DNA of 64,000 nucleotides. Source: Saccoglossus kowalevskii (Eukaryota; Hemichordata; Enteropneusta; Harrimaniidae). The stretch spans positions 271,021 through 335,020 of the forward strand of contig NW_003130355.1 in assembly GCF_000003605.2 (NCBI RefSeq), written 5' to 3'. The translations under genes and the position numbers were made by a program. The notes below the pieces were generated by a model that saw nothing but the letters and a program-made list of their open reading frames with translations, did not search any database and was not told where the DNA came from. This document shows, in pieces, positions 51,064-64,000 of the stretch (the stretch's first letter is position 1; every line of letters starts with the position of its first letter).

Positions 51064-51113
51064 NNNNNNNNNNNNNNNNNNNNNNNNNNNNNNNNNNNNN
51101 NNNNNNNNNNNNN
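51064..51113. other. Assembly gap, 50 N, with duplicated flanks
   Basis: Exactly 50 N. The left flank ends TATTTCATGTGTTTTACAG and the right flank begins TATTTCAATGTGTTTTACAG. Confidence 0.95.
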
Positions 51114-54100
51114 TATTTCAATGTGTTTTACAGCATATGTATTCTACTTGTTTATTTGGAATATTCGCAAATATCAAAAAATGTGATGTATTGAATATAG
51201 AATCAGCGAATTACGTGTTGTTTTGGTAGGTTGAAATATAAGTTATTAACAATATTATACTTAAAGAGTTGTAGCTTTGTCGGTAGACATGGACTGTCCA
51301 ATAGACAGTATATCAATTTATCAGACTTTTTAATCTTATCACAATTGGTCCATAGAATCTTTTGTTAATCTGTTAGTGTGCTAAGCATTATCTCACAGAT
51401 TACAATATAAACACACATGTGTAGTGTAATGTCTTTATTTTTAAATATGTTTTGCCTTTCGGAGCGTTTTGAAGCATATTCCAACCCTAGTTGTTATACC
51501 AGCTTTGAGCAAAATAAATATTTCTCTAAAACAAAACATTGCATCAAATACGCCACAAACTCGGATCTCATTGTTAACTGTTTTCAATACCACCGGGTTA
51601 TTATATCGTAAATGCATGCTGTTATCTTTCCCTGTTTAAGTCAGTCAAATTTAAAGATGGCTTCGCCATCTTAGTTGAAATGAATTGTGTTGGTCTGTCT
51701 TGGTTTTGCTCATAACGCCCTCTACGTTCCGTCATTTGAGCCATAACCTAACGTTCATTGTTACGTCACTGCGAGCATCACGTTTTGCACGTTTCTGTTG
51801 TACACAAATACAGATGTTCTTTATTAATAATATAGTTTTTCACATTTGTCAGTAAAAAACATATTGTTGATGGATTGTATAAGTTTATGTTAATATATAC
51901 TGTCATAAAATAGCCCACGCGTTGTGGGTGTCAACAAAAAATATACGACGGTGTTAATATGGTGATTAAAACTTTACTAAAATGAATAATGCAACAAATT
52001 TCAAGTACACGAATATATTGATCGAAAGTACAACTGTAATGATCTGAGAATACCCAACGTTTATGGACACTTCAGCCACTATTACCATTGAATTATTAGT
52101 TTCGACGTCAAAATCCCCTCTTCCATGAAAGTCGCGCCCTCTATTGGTTGAGCGCTTCTGTGACGTCAACATTACGAAAATGGATGTAAGCGATGTAGTT
52201 CAAAACAATCGATGCGTTTTGTTGTTCATCATTTAGAATAGAATAAATCTTTCTCAAACGTTATTGTGCATTGACGGAGGGAGGGACAGACGGACGGAAT
52301 ACAATTCAAAACAATTTCGTCATTATGAACGGTTTTCCTTCCATACATTTATGTCACAAAAATGTTCGTCGGTAGGGGGCGCGCGACTTACAGTAATGAA
52401 GTATTCAGTAATCACTAAGGATATTTAACCAGTATGACGTAAGACAGTGCATACATAATGAATGAAAGAATGTGAATTATTTTGTCTATGCTCTATAAAC
52501 CATTATGGAGAACTGACATCAATCACAACATTTTCAAGTGTTACGAGATGTAACCTTGAGGAAGATATAAGGCGATATTACACTAGCGACTGTCGTGAAC
52601 CGACAGAGCGTCGGCCGATTGTAATCGATAGTGTATGCTCAACTGTCTTCTCACACTAAGTCAGTTTACAGTTGTGGAATGAAACATTAACTTATTTGTA
52701 TTGAGTTTAGTGACTTCTTAAATATTATCGGTCAATAAGAAATTGTGAGTATACACTTTAACCTAGTTAACATTATTACAATCAGTTGCATATATAATTT
52801 AAAGTGAGAAAAAAATACCAGCATACTAGAGGCAAAAAAGGGTCACAAGCGTTACAGATTAAACATATTTTTTCGTTGTACCACTACCTCATTGTTATAT
52901 TATCTAAGTGTGTCAGTAATTATTTGTTTCGATCCAATGCAAAAATTGTATTTAAATTCTTGTATCATTTGCTTCGTGTGCACAAAAACTGTATGTCTTG
53001 GAGGACAGATTCAATAACCGTGTTATATATCCTACTGTCAACTTATGTATTTTATCGTTTTTTGGTTGTGAAATTATGATGTATTCGACAACGGAAAATA
53101 TTCCACGTGTATATAATAAAATACATAATATTGCTTATAATAAACATAATGTATATATACATAATATATTTATTACAGGAAATAAGAAGTGCAATTAAAT
53201 ATATTTTTTAGTGGAATATAGCATGCATTTTCTCTACCAGTTCAATTTGTCCTATTTTAACCCAGATATGAAAACTTATTAAACCGACAATGTATGTCTA
53301 ATAGAGTAATTATTATTGTTATTATCATGCGTCATTACGCCAACTAAATAGGTGTATGCGTATAATGTACGATCGGATGTACGTAAACTATTATTTTTAT
53401 ACAACTTTCGAATTCAGATATAAAATTACAGCATTTTATTCATATGACGGGAGAGAAATAAATGTGAATACGTAGTTTACTCTTCGACGCTCAGGAGTTA
53501 GATATATATTTACTTGTTTGAGTGTGTTATTGCCTGTTGTAGCCAGTACATGTACCCCGTGATATTGAGTTCCACGCGTAGCGTGCCCTATTCACGTTCC
53601 GTTGTAAATGACACAAGTATACGATTGCCGCACTGCCTTCCTGCATACTTTGCGGCATTCTCGTGATAACATTACTATTATACACGCTTTTTCTGCAAGT
53701 TGTTATAATTTAATGGGAAATATCTATAGCTTTATAATTATAATAATAATTTTCTGACGAAGATCATAGATGCAGTAATCTGTCTGTTGCCAACAATTAC
53801 AAATGTTAAAAAGAAGTTCATAAGGTGTACTTATGTGTTATTAGAGTATTTTAACACATGGGTTAGAAGCAGTGTGTAAAATTGTTGTAATATGTGTTGG
53901 ACCGCTACTTATGATAAATAAAACGATACATTATCTGTATAAGTGTATGCACGTATATATAAACAAATAATAACACATTGCATTATGTCCTTGACACATG
54001 ACAGCGTCGTGTTTAAGAAGATGCCTTCTTTGTTCAGTAAATATATCCCCATTTGAGTTTGAATATATTCCCATCTTATATGTAATAAAAGCTTCAGTTT

Positions 54101-54619
54101 CAGTTTCCCGCCAAAATGAATGTTACCATGAAATATTGTTCTCATTCTGGTTCTTGGTACATACCACTGTAGGGCTATATAACCTTTGTTATATTACATT
54201 TATTGGTAGCTGTACTTTCATTTCGTAGATGTGTAGAAGGGAATTTTCGGAGAATATCATATCCATAATTTTGATCATATCTAAAACCATGTTTTATTCC
54301 CAAAGTTAGTTGTTATGTTCCAATGAAAATAGACAAGTTGCGTGCCAACATTTATTTATTTATTTTAAATATTGTGGTGTTGTCTTGAGGTCTGTTATAA
54401 TACAAGATATTTCAAGTGAATTTCTTTTTGTAAACATTATTGCCATTACATCGATATATATACAAGTACAATACACTATACATACGCACGTTCACTATAA
54501 CTGAACACAGATGTCATAGGCGAGATGCCTATTTTTAGAACACAATTGAGTATTTGCATTCATTTCAAACATTTTTCTCTTTATTTTGTTTAAATTGTAA
54601 AGTCATATTGTGAATCGGA

Positions 54620-54870
54620 AAGAAAGACAACATTTGCATGTGATAGTGATATTTGCATATGATGGAGATATTTGCATATAATGGTGATATTTGCATAAAT
54701 GGTTGTATTTACATATGATGGTGATATTTGCGTATGATGGTAATATTTGCATATGATGGTGATATTTTCATATGATGGTGATATTTTCATTTGTTGGTGA
54801 TATTTTCATATGTTGGTGATATTTGCATATGTTGGTGATATTTGCATATGTTGATGATATTTGCATACGT
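54620..54870. repeat. 19-bp minisatellite
   Basis: About 13 copies of TATGATGGTGATATTTGCA with drift; TATGTTGG replaces TATGATGG in the last third. Confidence 0.9.
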
Positions 54871-56039
54871 TTTACATAGTGTCAACAATGTTGATAATGG
54901 TATTATCCAGCGTTGATGTTAAGAGAACAAAATATCAATCGATTTTCGTTTGCTGTTTTAATACAAAACAATATTGACCGTGGCCCGAGAATATTTATGC
55001 AAATTGGCTTCATTAAAAGTATATAAAACGCCAAGGACTATATTTCATCAGTGGACAGCCACTTCAAATTTGTTTGAGACAGTAAAATAAATAACTTATA
55101 TTTATCTAAGTTTAAACCACGTTAAAATTTGGAAAAAAATAACCAGACTTAGCCAACAATAATAACACTGGGAGTAACAAATATGTAATCCACAAAATTG
55201 TCCTTCACATTAAATTTAGGGGAAGGAAAACTGTCTAATTTGCGAATTAGTTGATAGTAACAATAGAGTTTAATCATTGAGAGTGTTTCATAGATGAACC
55301 ATTATTTCAAGTTTATTGTTTATTTATTTACGTGAAGGGGCTGGTTAACCTTTTATGAATATAAACTCTGGGGGAGGAGGTTTAGTTTCCAATTGCCAAT
55401 GAAATACAAATATTGATTCAAAGTATTTACACAATTGTATCGACGTTCAAAGTTTCCTTTAGTTTCAGATCATAATGTTAACTAATCGATACGATATTGG
55501 CGATATGTGCGTAATATTTGAAATATTTTGCAAAGTATTTTATATATGCACACTGTATAACAAATCTCCCTACGTCACGTATTCTGGGACATTTGTTATT
55601 TATAGTGTGCTCGCGTGCATGTTACCTTATAGGCCTCTTTGATAATAGCGTTACGTTGAGCCAAACTGTAGTAAAAAATTATATATTGCTAGGAAAATCA
55701 GCCGCGTCGCTTTGGTTAAAAAAGGAGCTATCGATAGGTGCTTTGAAATAATTTCATGTTCGTGTGAGCCTATAAATTGCAGTTCATATAGCGTGGGCGT
55801 GTATATACAATAGCAATATATATATATTATCATCATATATGCGTGGGAGACGAAGATGGAATGACTGCTAGAACATCAGAAATTAAAAAATCTATATATA
55901 ATTTTCCCAAGAAAAAAGTCTGTAGGGATTAATACCAGAAAAATATAATCGCGCGTAATTGTCATTGGTTATGCCACTCGCGGCGTGGTTATATAGTGTG
56001 CAACTGGAATAAATCACGTGTAAGGTGATTATAAAACTT

Positions 56040-56230
56040 GTTGATACCAAGCGTACCTATAAAATATCGCAAGTAACATGATTATATCGCACGTAACTTA
56101 ATTTTACGAGTTAAAACTTTGTCATAACACACACAACTGACTAGTATCGCAGATAACTTACTTACATCGCGCGTAACTTGGTTATATCGCACGTAAATTA
56201 ATCGTATCACGCGCAGCCTGATTATATCAA
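56040..56230. repeat. Degenerate tandem repeat of about 20 bp
   Basis: Repeated TATCGCACGTAACTTGATTA-like units, seven or eight copies, ending next to the tRNA-like sequence. Confidence 0.75.
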
Positions 56231-56291
56231 TTAATTCAACTGGTGGAGCATTGGTCCTGCACCAATATTTTGCGATCTCAAATTAATATAT
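56224..56291 (+). pseudogene. tRNA-like sequence (tRNA pseudogene or SINE head)
   Basis: Shows TTCAACTGGTGGAGCATTGG, which fits a tRNA D arm with an A-box-like core. An ATTGG/CCAAT anticodon stem with loop TCCTGCA follows, then a degraded T-arm (GCGATCTCAAATT). Position 33 is C instead of T and the T-loop consensus is broken, so it is unlikely to be a working tRNA. Confidence 0.45.
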
Positions 56292-56456
56292 TTATTTTGT
56301 TACACTAAATCATGTAGAAGGCACGACGGTGTTTTGAATAAGTCATTTCACTGTTAGACTGCCATTGTGTTTTTACTGATAATGTAATGGGAAGGTTACA
56401 TGTCAACGCTGTGCTGCTGCTGTCACCGTGCCACACGTATTTTATTGATATTTATG

Positions 56457-56491
56457 AAAAGAAAAGAAAGAAAAGGAAAAGAAAAGAAAAG
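56457..56491. repeat. Purine tract (AAAAG repeats)
   Basis: About 35 bases of GAAAAG/AAAGG units. Confidence 0.85.
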
Positions 56492-57944
56492 GCGAGTTGT
56501 TATGCTTTCCTTCAATAGATGTATACTTATAGTTAATATTATTTGAAAACAAAATCAAAGTCGCATACAAATTGTGGGTTGATTGTTGTAAACGGGGGTA
56601 CATGAAACAGTATTTTGTAATACACATTTCCTAAGGATTCTTTTTTCACTTTTAACATAAAAAAACAGGCTTTTGAAATGAACTGTGTTTCAGTGGTTTT
56701 AAGTGAGCAGTACATTAGAAAATAAAGATCCCTAAAACTATTTTTCATCTTAACTCTCCCAGTAGATCATAATATATTGAGGTGCTAATAACTCTTAAAC
56801 CAGAAGATTATTTTTATTTCTACTAAAGTTTATCTTTCCTTACCAAAAGGGGACAAGTGTCATTCATGATTGGAACAGATCTGAAACATGTTTGATCACT
56901 GTGCCTGAGACATACTTCAGATGTGTCCCAAAACATACAGTAAGGACGTGTTAAGCTACAAAAACACACAGTAAGTAAATGTTTAGGACATGTTTGGAGC
57001 TTGAGATCGAAATGTAAAATTGTTGTATCTGAAATATATGTCAAATATAAACATGTTTCAGACACATTTCAAACATGAATGCATTTAGTGGTTACAATGG
57101 ACAAATGAACTCTGACATCAGTATGATAACTTAGCATTTATTCCCAACATTTTCTTTCCAAAAACATAACGTTGGAAAAAGCCAAAACCCAATAAAATAA
57201 CCAATGAATTAATGAAAATCACATTTATACATTGTTGATTGTTTTAATTAAGTAAATCTGATAATTATAACAACAATGTGAGCAGCATGTATAAATGTGT
57301 TGTTATATTCATTCCTATGTTTATCAACAGAACTCACCTCATGTCTGTAATTATGATTTCAATAAAAAAATACTCGACTCAAATTGTCGAATAAATATTT
57401 TCTTAAATTAAGTTCCAGATGACTTCAGGCATTGGTTGCTGACAATTTGGTATGATGAATGGCAGTTTAGTGGCAGAATTTTAACATTTCTGAACTCCAC
57501 TGTGCTAATACTGTACTACCACTGCATGTTGACCTTGAAATCCAACATTACCGATTCTAGATCACACAACATCTCGTGAGATATTGTGAGATTTCATGCG
57601 ATTGTATGAGACACGTTCGAGACTAGTCTGAGAAATGCCCATAACCTATTTTGTAGTTTGAATACAATTTCATGAACAGCAAGTTTTGGAAATTTACGGA
57701 GGATATCTGGGACATTTTCAAGACTAGTCTGAAACATGCCTACAACTAACTAGTCTTGAACTAATAGATCAAAAATGTTTTAGTCATGTTACAAACATAT
57801 AACAGTGGGAGTTTACAATGTCCCAGACTTGTTTTGAACATGTTTCAATGACAACATTATGGTCAAAGGAATATTATGGTTTTTTAGTGTTTTTATTATT
57901 TACTGCTAGTGAGTGCGAGAATGCTTATATTTCGCTATATATGT

Positions 57945-58048
57945 GTCACTTCCTGTTACTGTATACGTCACTTCCTGTTACTCTATATGTCTCTTCCTGT
58001 TACTGTATATATCACTCCTGTTACTGTATATGTCACTTCCTGTTACTG
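57945..58048. repeat. 22-bp minisatellite
   Basis: Five copies of GTCACTTCCTGTTACTGTATAT. The units contain TTCCTG, an ETS-type core. Confidence 0.88.
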
Positions 58049-59881
58049 AGACAATACTAATAGGTGAGAATAGATGTTTTCAGGCCCTTGATGTTCGGTT
58101 AAAATGTTCTATTTCTCAATAAACAAGTAAATTAGTAAGTAAACATTTTGTGATGTAAACTCATATTTTGATTTACTTTGATTTGACATAGTATTTACCA
58201 TGCCGTTTATTCGGTGTTATTTGCCTATTTTGTGGTACTTATAATATTGAAGATAAATTAATGAATGTAAACAAATATGTGTATGAATTATAAATGTTGC
58301 CACTTTCTATTTTCTCACAGGTACATATTGTACAATGTCCTGGGCATGTTGTTGTGTTTATGGCTGCGCTAACCATTCAAGTCATTTGCAAAAAAGGGGA
58401 AAAGTACACTGCGACATCTACAGAAATCACGATCACAATAGAATTACAAAAATACATGTATCTACTATGTCAACATACCAAATTCGTTTTTTTTATGACA
58501 GTTTGAAAAGAATTTGTTCCAAGTAAAAAAGAAACAATAAGTTAGTACCATATAACTTTTGACCTTCGATTGCATCATGGGTAAGAAAACAAAATGGCAG
58601 CCTGATAGCGAACTGGCTCATTGGGTACATTGTCTGATTGTGAGTCGATGGGTAGATTTGATCAGGCAATTCAAACATCCCACTTCATCTCCATCATTGT
58701 GGTCACTGACAGCTTTTGCTGACTGTAAAAATATTTCTCGCATAGTTCACGGTTGACCTTATTCTCATCGTCTTTCTTATAATTCAGTTGCAACAGCAAA
58801 TTATTCAATGTAATCACACACGAACCACCGTAACATTTTCACTGTGTTCACTGACGCGTTTGCTTTGGGGGTTTTATGAAATTGTGTTTCAGCCAAATCG
58901 CGATTTCCGCTCGGCTGGGCAGATGAATGATTGATATAGTTCTGACTATTCAACCAATTGCAGTTTTGAGTATAGATGACCAATGCGCGCTAGCCGTCGT
59001 CACCATTCTTGAGTTATTTGGCATCGTGTCTTATGGGAGCTGCAATCGATAAAGACGTCGCGTATAAATGATATATACGATGTTACCACCTGTCGTCAGT
59101 AAATAAAGTGGCAATTTTAATCCCGCGCACTGGGTGCCAATATTTTAAAGCAACATAATAAAACGTATACATAATCTGCAAAACATGGTTTATTCTGAAT
59201 TACTGGTTTCCTGGAGTATTTGAAACTTAAATTGTCATTCCAACTCTTACAGTTAGATTACAATTTCGGTTTCAAATACCCCGGGAAAGTGTTCTAGGTT
59301 TTTTGTGTACTTAGGTGTTTGTAAGCAAGAGATTTTTACAGACGAAAAAAAAACTCGAATTTTGTTAGCGATTGGCTTAATATTACCCCCAACCGATCGT
59401 ATGAATGTGAAAGTTTAGTATTTTTTTTCCCTGATTTGTAGGAATCCGAAAAATGCGTTTCTTAACTTGTCTATCATTTGCATGCTGCGTTTATAGTGGT
59501 GGCCCCCATATAGTTGATACTGATAAATGAATCGCATTTATTTTATTATCACCTGTACGCCAGCTGACTGTGAAAACAGGTACGCAAACAATATATGAGG
59601 TAATTTCCCAGGCAGTGAATTGTTATATATCTTCAGGCTTACTTCAGAGATCGACAACTTCATAGCTTGATAAAACTACAGCCCGGGTGAAATCATTGAG
59701 TGCGCCCTCATCTTCGTTTCTTCCGATCTTTAAACAAGACCATGACAGGCATTACGGTTAGAAAAACAAACGAGATAGCTTTGAGCCAAAGATCATTAAC
59801 GATTTAATAGCTGAAGTAAAGCTGTTTGCGTCCATTTACTTGTATTCGTGTTTTATTGATGCCGTGAGGGAGTGGCCAATG

Positions 59882-59921
59882 ATATCTATCGCGGTGCATA
59901 AATATCTATCGCGGTGCATGA
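59882..59921. repeat. 20-bp direct duplication
   Basis: ATATCTATCGCGGTGCATAA is repeated once immediately, with one change near the end. Confidence 0.85.
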
Positions 59922-61275
59922 ATAAATTTGTATACGTCAATGATCCCACTTTAAGTAATAAACTGATTAATAGCATAGCAAAGTGCTGTCACCGTCGTCA
60001 CTTCAATAATACGGAATATTAAAATATCATGTATTTCCGCTTTTTTCAGTCGTTTCTAATTTATACAATTTATACGCATTATTCCATTACCTAAGTGTGT
60101 ATCTTCGTAGATTTTACCTTCCAGTATGTTGGCCTCCCTGCAGAAAAATGACTTCAATAAAACTGCCCATAAGAAAAAATAATACTGATTTAGCCTTCAA
60201 CAAGCGTACTTACTAAAATGTGTCGACTTAAGGGGTCAATTGTATTCACGTAATTACTTTAACATTCAAATCATGTACCGATTTTCGTAATATGCACAGT
60301 TTCTAAAAAAAAAGTATATCCCAGTTTAAAATGCGCCATGTATCCATAGTAACAAGGGATCCCTGTATGAAACTTGTACATTCGGGTATGTATATTTCAA
60401 TGTTTATATATGCAAGAACTGTCCGTTCTAAAATGTTTATTTCTACAAGTTGTCGGCTTGACACTCTTGAAAGAAAAGTCAAATGATTATTTTAGTTTGT
60501 AAGCTGACGTCTAACCTGACGTTACTAAATATAAATTAAAGTACGTTCCAGTGACAGCATTAGCCGGGTCTTAGGAGAGCGCATGCCTATCGAACTATTC
60601 CTAAAGGCAGCGGTGTCCCCTGTTGCATTAATATAATCGCACGCACAAACCGCATTTATTATCACCTCACAAGCAATTTGACTGACGATGAGCGGAACGT
60701 GGCGGCATCATCATACATTTCATGAGATCGCGCCATGTGTTTTAAGTAATGTTTGGTTTCTTATGTTAGCGTTCTGTTTATTATTTTACCCAGCGTCGAT
60801 GACAGGGTAAGGTGGCTGACAAAACGTGATTTGCTATCAGACTCAGCGTGCAAGCTGACTGTACGTCAAAGAATCCCACGATGACGTGGAATACAAAACA
60901 CATCATGCTACATAACTCGTTACGAAAGCGCTATGATTTCCGATGAAAAGATAAAATGAACGCGTATAGCTACGTATATTGTTACAGAGTCATGGTATAG
61001 TGAGCTGATTAACGATACGTGGTATCGAACAGGCATTCATAGCTGGATCCCTCACACGTGTGAGCATAATTTTAACTTGGTAACTACAAGATCTATAGCC
61101 ACATTTATACCAAAGTATAACCCATGTATATATCCTAGGTGTAAATCACGTTTAATGTCCAGCGCTTGACATTGTTATATTTCCATTTATTTTCAAAATA
61201 CACCTATACAAAACGTACAAGAGTCTCTCATACAATATTGTGTCAAATAATAGAACTCAATACATTAGTTATTAC

Positions 61276-61587
61276 ATGGAGGTAAAAAAGAAGGGGCAAG
61301 GACACCTATTGTTTCCTTTGTATACTATGATAGTTGGCGATTGTTTGCCTAGCAATCAATGTGTTACCCGTTTTCCTGTTATCTTTAATGGGGATTGCGC
61401 GATTCGGAGCAATTCGACAAACTGCGCATGTGCAGAACCAGAGTAACATACATGGCGTCAGGCGTGACGTGAGCTCCCATAGAAATTTGCGATATAGTTG
61501 AAGATTTGTCTGCGGAAGCATGGGCAGACTTTGCAGTAGTTGAAGATGAACTAGCAGTTGTTCAGCACTTCTTTTTTTACCTCCATC
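61276..61587. mobile_element. 312-bp element with 20-bp terminal inverted repeats
   Basis: The left end ATGGAGGTAAAAAAGAAG recurs inverted at the right end (CTTCTTTTTTTACCTCCAT). No clear target duplication was found. The interior has TGCGCATGTGCAGA and short frames only. Confidence 0.6.
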
Positions 61588-63154
61588 GTTCTTAGTTATT
61601 TAGGCGCTGGACATGGCATGTATCTAACACAGAACACCTGGGGACTGTAGGTTGAAGCAAATTTAAACGTAAAATGTAAAAGCTTCCTGGACGTGATAGG
61701 ACGGGCTTTTAGTCAGATGCAAACACAATGTGATGTAATCCGTCGACTGGAAGAAAAAAACGAAGTTTCTGAAAACAAACAATGCATTTTATTCAGATTA
61801 TGATATACCTGTATTCTGCTTTGGAATGCCAGGACAAAATCTGTGAAACATTTTTATGTTAGAGATTACAGTGTTAACTTAGAACTGGTCATGTTTTTAT
61901 GAATAATTTGTACTACTGTACGTTTCATCTTCACTTGATTGTATCACTTGTATTTGCATCATTGCGCATGACGATGTTTTAACATAGTTAAGCCGTACTT
62001 ATGAATGAAACATGCGACATCAAAACTTTGAACCTGGTATTCAATCAATAATAATAATAGTATTATTTTGTAGATCGCCAATATTTTTATTCAGACTGGT
62101 CATTGAAAAAGTGGATTGTGTTGTTGTCTGAGTTATTCCCAAGACTGTGTTTATTATACACTAAAAATAACTTACACCTGTTCTTTTGTTAATGTCATCA
62201 TAACACACGCTTAATAGTTGTGTTGGGTATATCAATATTCCTGTTACAGATATTAATTACGTGTGTATGTAATTTTGAATAAAGCAACAACAAAAAATAT
62301 AAGAAGCGAGATGAAACAACTGAATAAATCGTCGTGCTCGGTGTGGTCCCATGCGATATATACAATATTGTTTATTTGCACGCAATTTGAATATTTAAAG
62401 GATTGCGACCTTTATTTCAACACAGACTTGTATTTTTAAAATGGAGTGTAATGAGAACGCGATGGTGAATTTAGAATCCAGCATTTGAAACATATATCGG
62501 AGCCCAACGTCTCAAGCCAAATTCGGTTCCGATACATTTTGGGGTTGAGCTCTGATAGGACAGGGTCCCGATATATATGTTCCTGATCGTGTAAACGCAT
62601 CAGGGCCGAAACTGAATCACACCTCTATCGCCTCCTTCAAATAACTTTTCATTCAAATCATGGCAGCTCAGGACTTGATTTCGTTTGTAATTTCTGTGAG
62701 GAAATGGTAGACGAATGAGTTGCACCCCCCCCCCCTCAATCGTGAAAATAAGTGTTGTTCGTCGGCGGCGATTGGCACAAATCGTTTGCTGCATTCATAC
62801 TTCTCTGAGCCAACCTGTTTCTCGAGTAATGTAGTGTCTGGCATGACTAAAATCCCAGCATTCTGGTAGCTGGTGGCCATCGGATTCTCAAGTATTGAGA
62901 ATATATTGATTCTCACGTGGTTGAGAGAGCTGTTCTATTCGGATCTGAACGAACCGGGACGAACATGGTTATCATTCGGCCCCAACCGTATGGATACACA
63001 AGAGATAATCTCCTGCCAATTGGTGACGGAAACAAAAGTTCAGCTTCGATAAAATGCTTTCATGTAAAACTAGTAAATATGAACGCGGCCGGTGGTAGAC
63101 TTGTGGCAGTTAGGTAAACATGTCTACGCGCCTACCACGAGCAAGAACTTTTGA

Positions 63155-63425
63155 ACGCGATGATGGTCTTATCAGTTGCTTAATCTGTTCATAAGACTGG
63201 TACAAGCTCGATTGCAGTGTGAACGTGATGGTTTTATAAATTAGGTGAACCCATCCAGAGTCTGGTGCAGGATAGAACGCAGTGTGAACGTGATGGTTTT
63301 ATAAATTAGGTGAACCCATCCATGAGTCTGGTGCAGGGTAGAACGCAGTGTGAACGCCATGGTTTTATCAGTTAGGTAAACCTATCAATTGGTCTAATTC
63401 GAGCTAAAGTGCAGTGTGAATTCAT
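63155..63425. repeat. 65-66-bp tandem repeat, about four units
   Basis: Two near-identical units (GCAGTGTGAACGTGATGGTT through GTGCAGGATAGAAC) at about 63215 and 63281, with diverged units before and after. Confidence 0.88.
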
Positions 63426-64000
63426 ATGTTTATAGAGAGAGACACGGGATATCCCTACAGTCACGAGCATAGAAAGTACATATTGTGTTGTCGTGTATTG
63501 AACGTAGTCGGTCGTGGAATTATATATAAGGGGTTACAAAGGCCAGGGTGTTATTGAGTTGACTACCCATGGATGAGAGGTTCAATTTGTCACAATCACT
63601 TAGTTGCCCAGTAACTCTCGCCGCATGGGATCTATATTAACGCAAGACATGTGACGCACAAAGCGTGGTAGTGCAAGCAGCGAAACAAGCTGTGAATATC
63701 ATGTTTTGCATCCATGTAACGCATACTCAATTAAACTCATTAAAACAGTGCTGAAAATAACTTATCAGACCAATATCAGACGCATGCGCAGTGCATGGAG
63801 AATGGCCGAAAGTGGTGTATTGTTAAAATAGAGTAAAATTTAAGTACTAGTAATACTTATCTGTCCTGCGTAACGTAAACAAAACGTGTGTGAAATATAC
63901 AATATTTGTTTACACGTGTTTCGAACGCGCGCTGTGTGGCGAATGTTGTTATTGTGGATTTATAATGGAACTACGAGAATACCACCATGGTTCAGTAAAT

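Larger units (their letters stand above)
43452..64000. other. Upstream flank or long first intron without an identified gene
   Basis: No supported coding exon was found in this 20.5-kb stretch on either strand. It should contain, or lead to, the missing 5' exon of the STAC-like gene. It holds TTAA elements, minisatellites, one 50-N gap, a tRNA-like sequence and an inverted-repeat element. Confidence 0.45.

Noticed and set aside
58335-58756. Plus-strand frames starting with a Cys-rich CCCVYGCANH segment after a splice-like acceptor, suggestive of a THAP-type finger
   Set aside because: The later Cys-x2-His pair and the Trp/Pro landmarks of THAP are not visible and the frame stops after 63 codons.
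62600-62916. Overlapping minus-strand frames near 62.7 kb
   Set aside because: No domain recognised, and the frames cross a homopolymer C tract. No splice or start evidence.
1-64000. CRISPR arrays, bacterial operons, rRNA genes
   Set aside because: Nothing of this kind was seen. The tandem arrays have no spacers and the window has animal gene structure.

Overview
The window looks like AT-rich nuclear DNA from an invertebrate animal. It has small exons in large introns with GT-AG splice sites, several kinds of inverted-repeat mobile elements, a LINE relic, tRNA-like sequence, microsatellites and three runs of N. The repeat content and loose gene spacing fit a mollusc or another lophotrochozoan, but no sequence here fixes the phylum.

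Only one protein-coding gene can be built with confidence. It runs on the minus strand from about 43.45 kb down to a stop codon at 15.10 kb. I joined 21 exons by hand from splice sites; the reading frame stays open across every junction and gives about 787 residues. The C-terminal half is a STAC-family protein: a complete C1 zinc finger, a Ser/Arg-rich linker, and two SH3 domains that follow STAC spacing and motifs. The N-terminal part reads as an F-BAR/FCH-like helical region followed by a coiled coil. Vertebrate STAC proteins are shorter and have no F-BAR part, so this F-BAR, C1, SH3, SH3 arrangement is the main result. The start codon was not found, and the part of the F-BAR expected to hold its long last helix appears to be missing.

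Layout: 1-15.1 kb is downstream flank with a threefold 430-bp repeat rich in GCGCCATTTTG motifs, a gap, a nested transposon (8.56-9.75 kb) and two short TTAA elements. 15.1-43.45 kb is the gene, whose introns carry more TTAA elements, an ATTT microsatellite with a gap, a LINE relic and a 37-bp minisatellite (its 3' edge). 43.45-64 kb is upstream flank or a long first intron, with more TTAA elements, four minisatellites, a tRNA-like sequence and another inverted-repeat element. No second gene was identified.

At least two related families of short non-autonomous TTAA-flanked elements share terminal sequence and carry TGCGCATGCG cores near their ends. They lie on both sides of and inside the gene, and one fills most of an intron.
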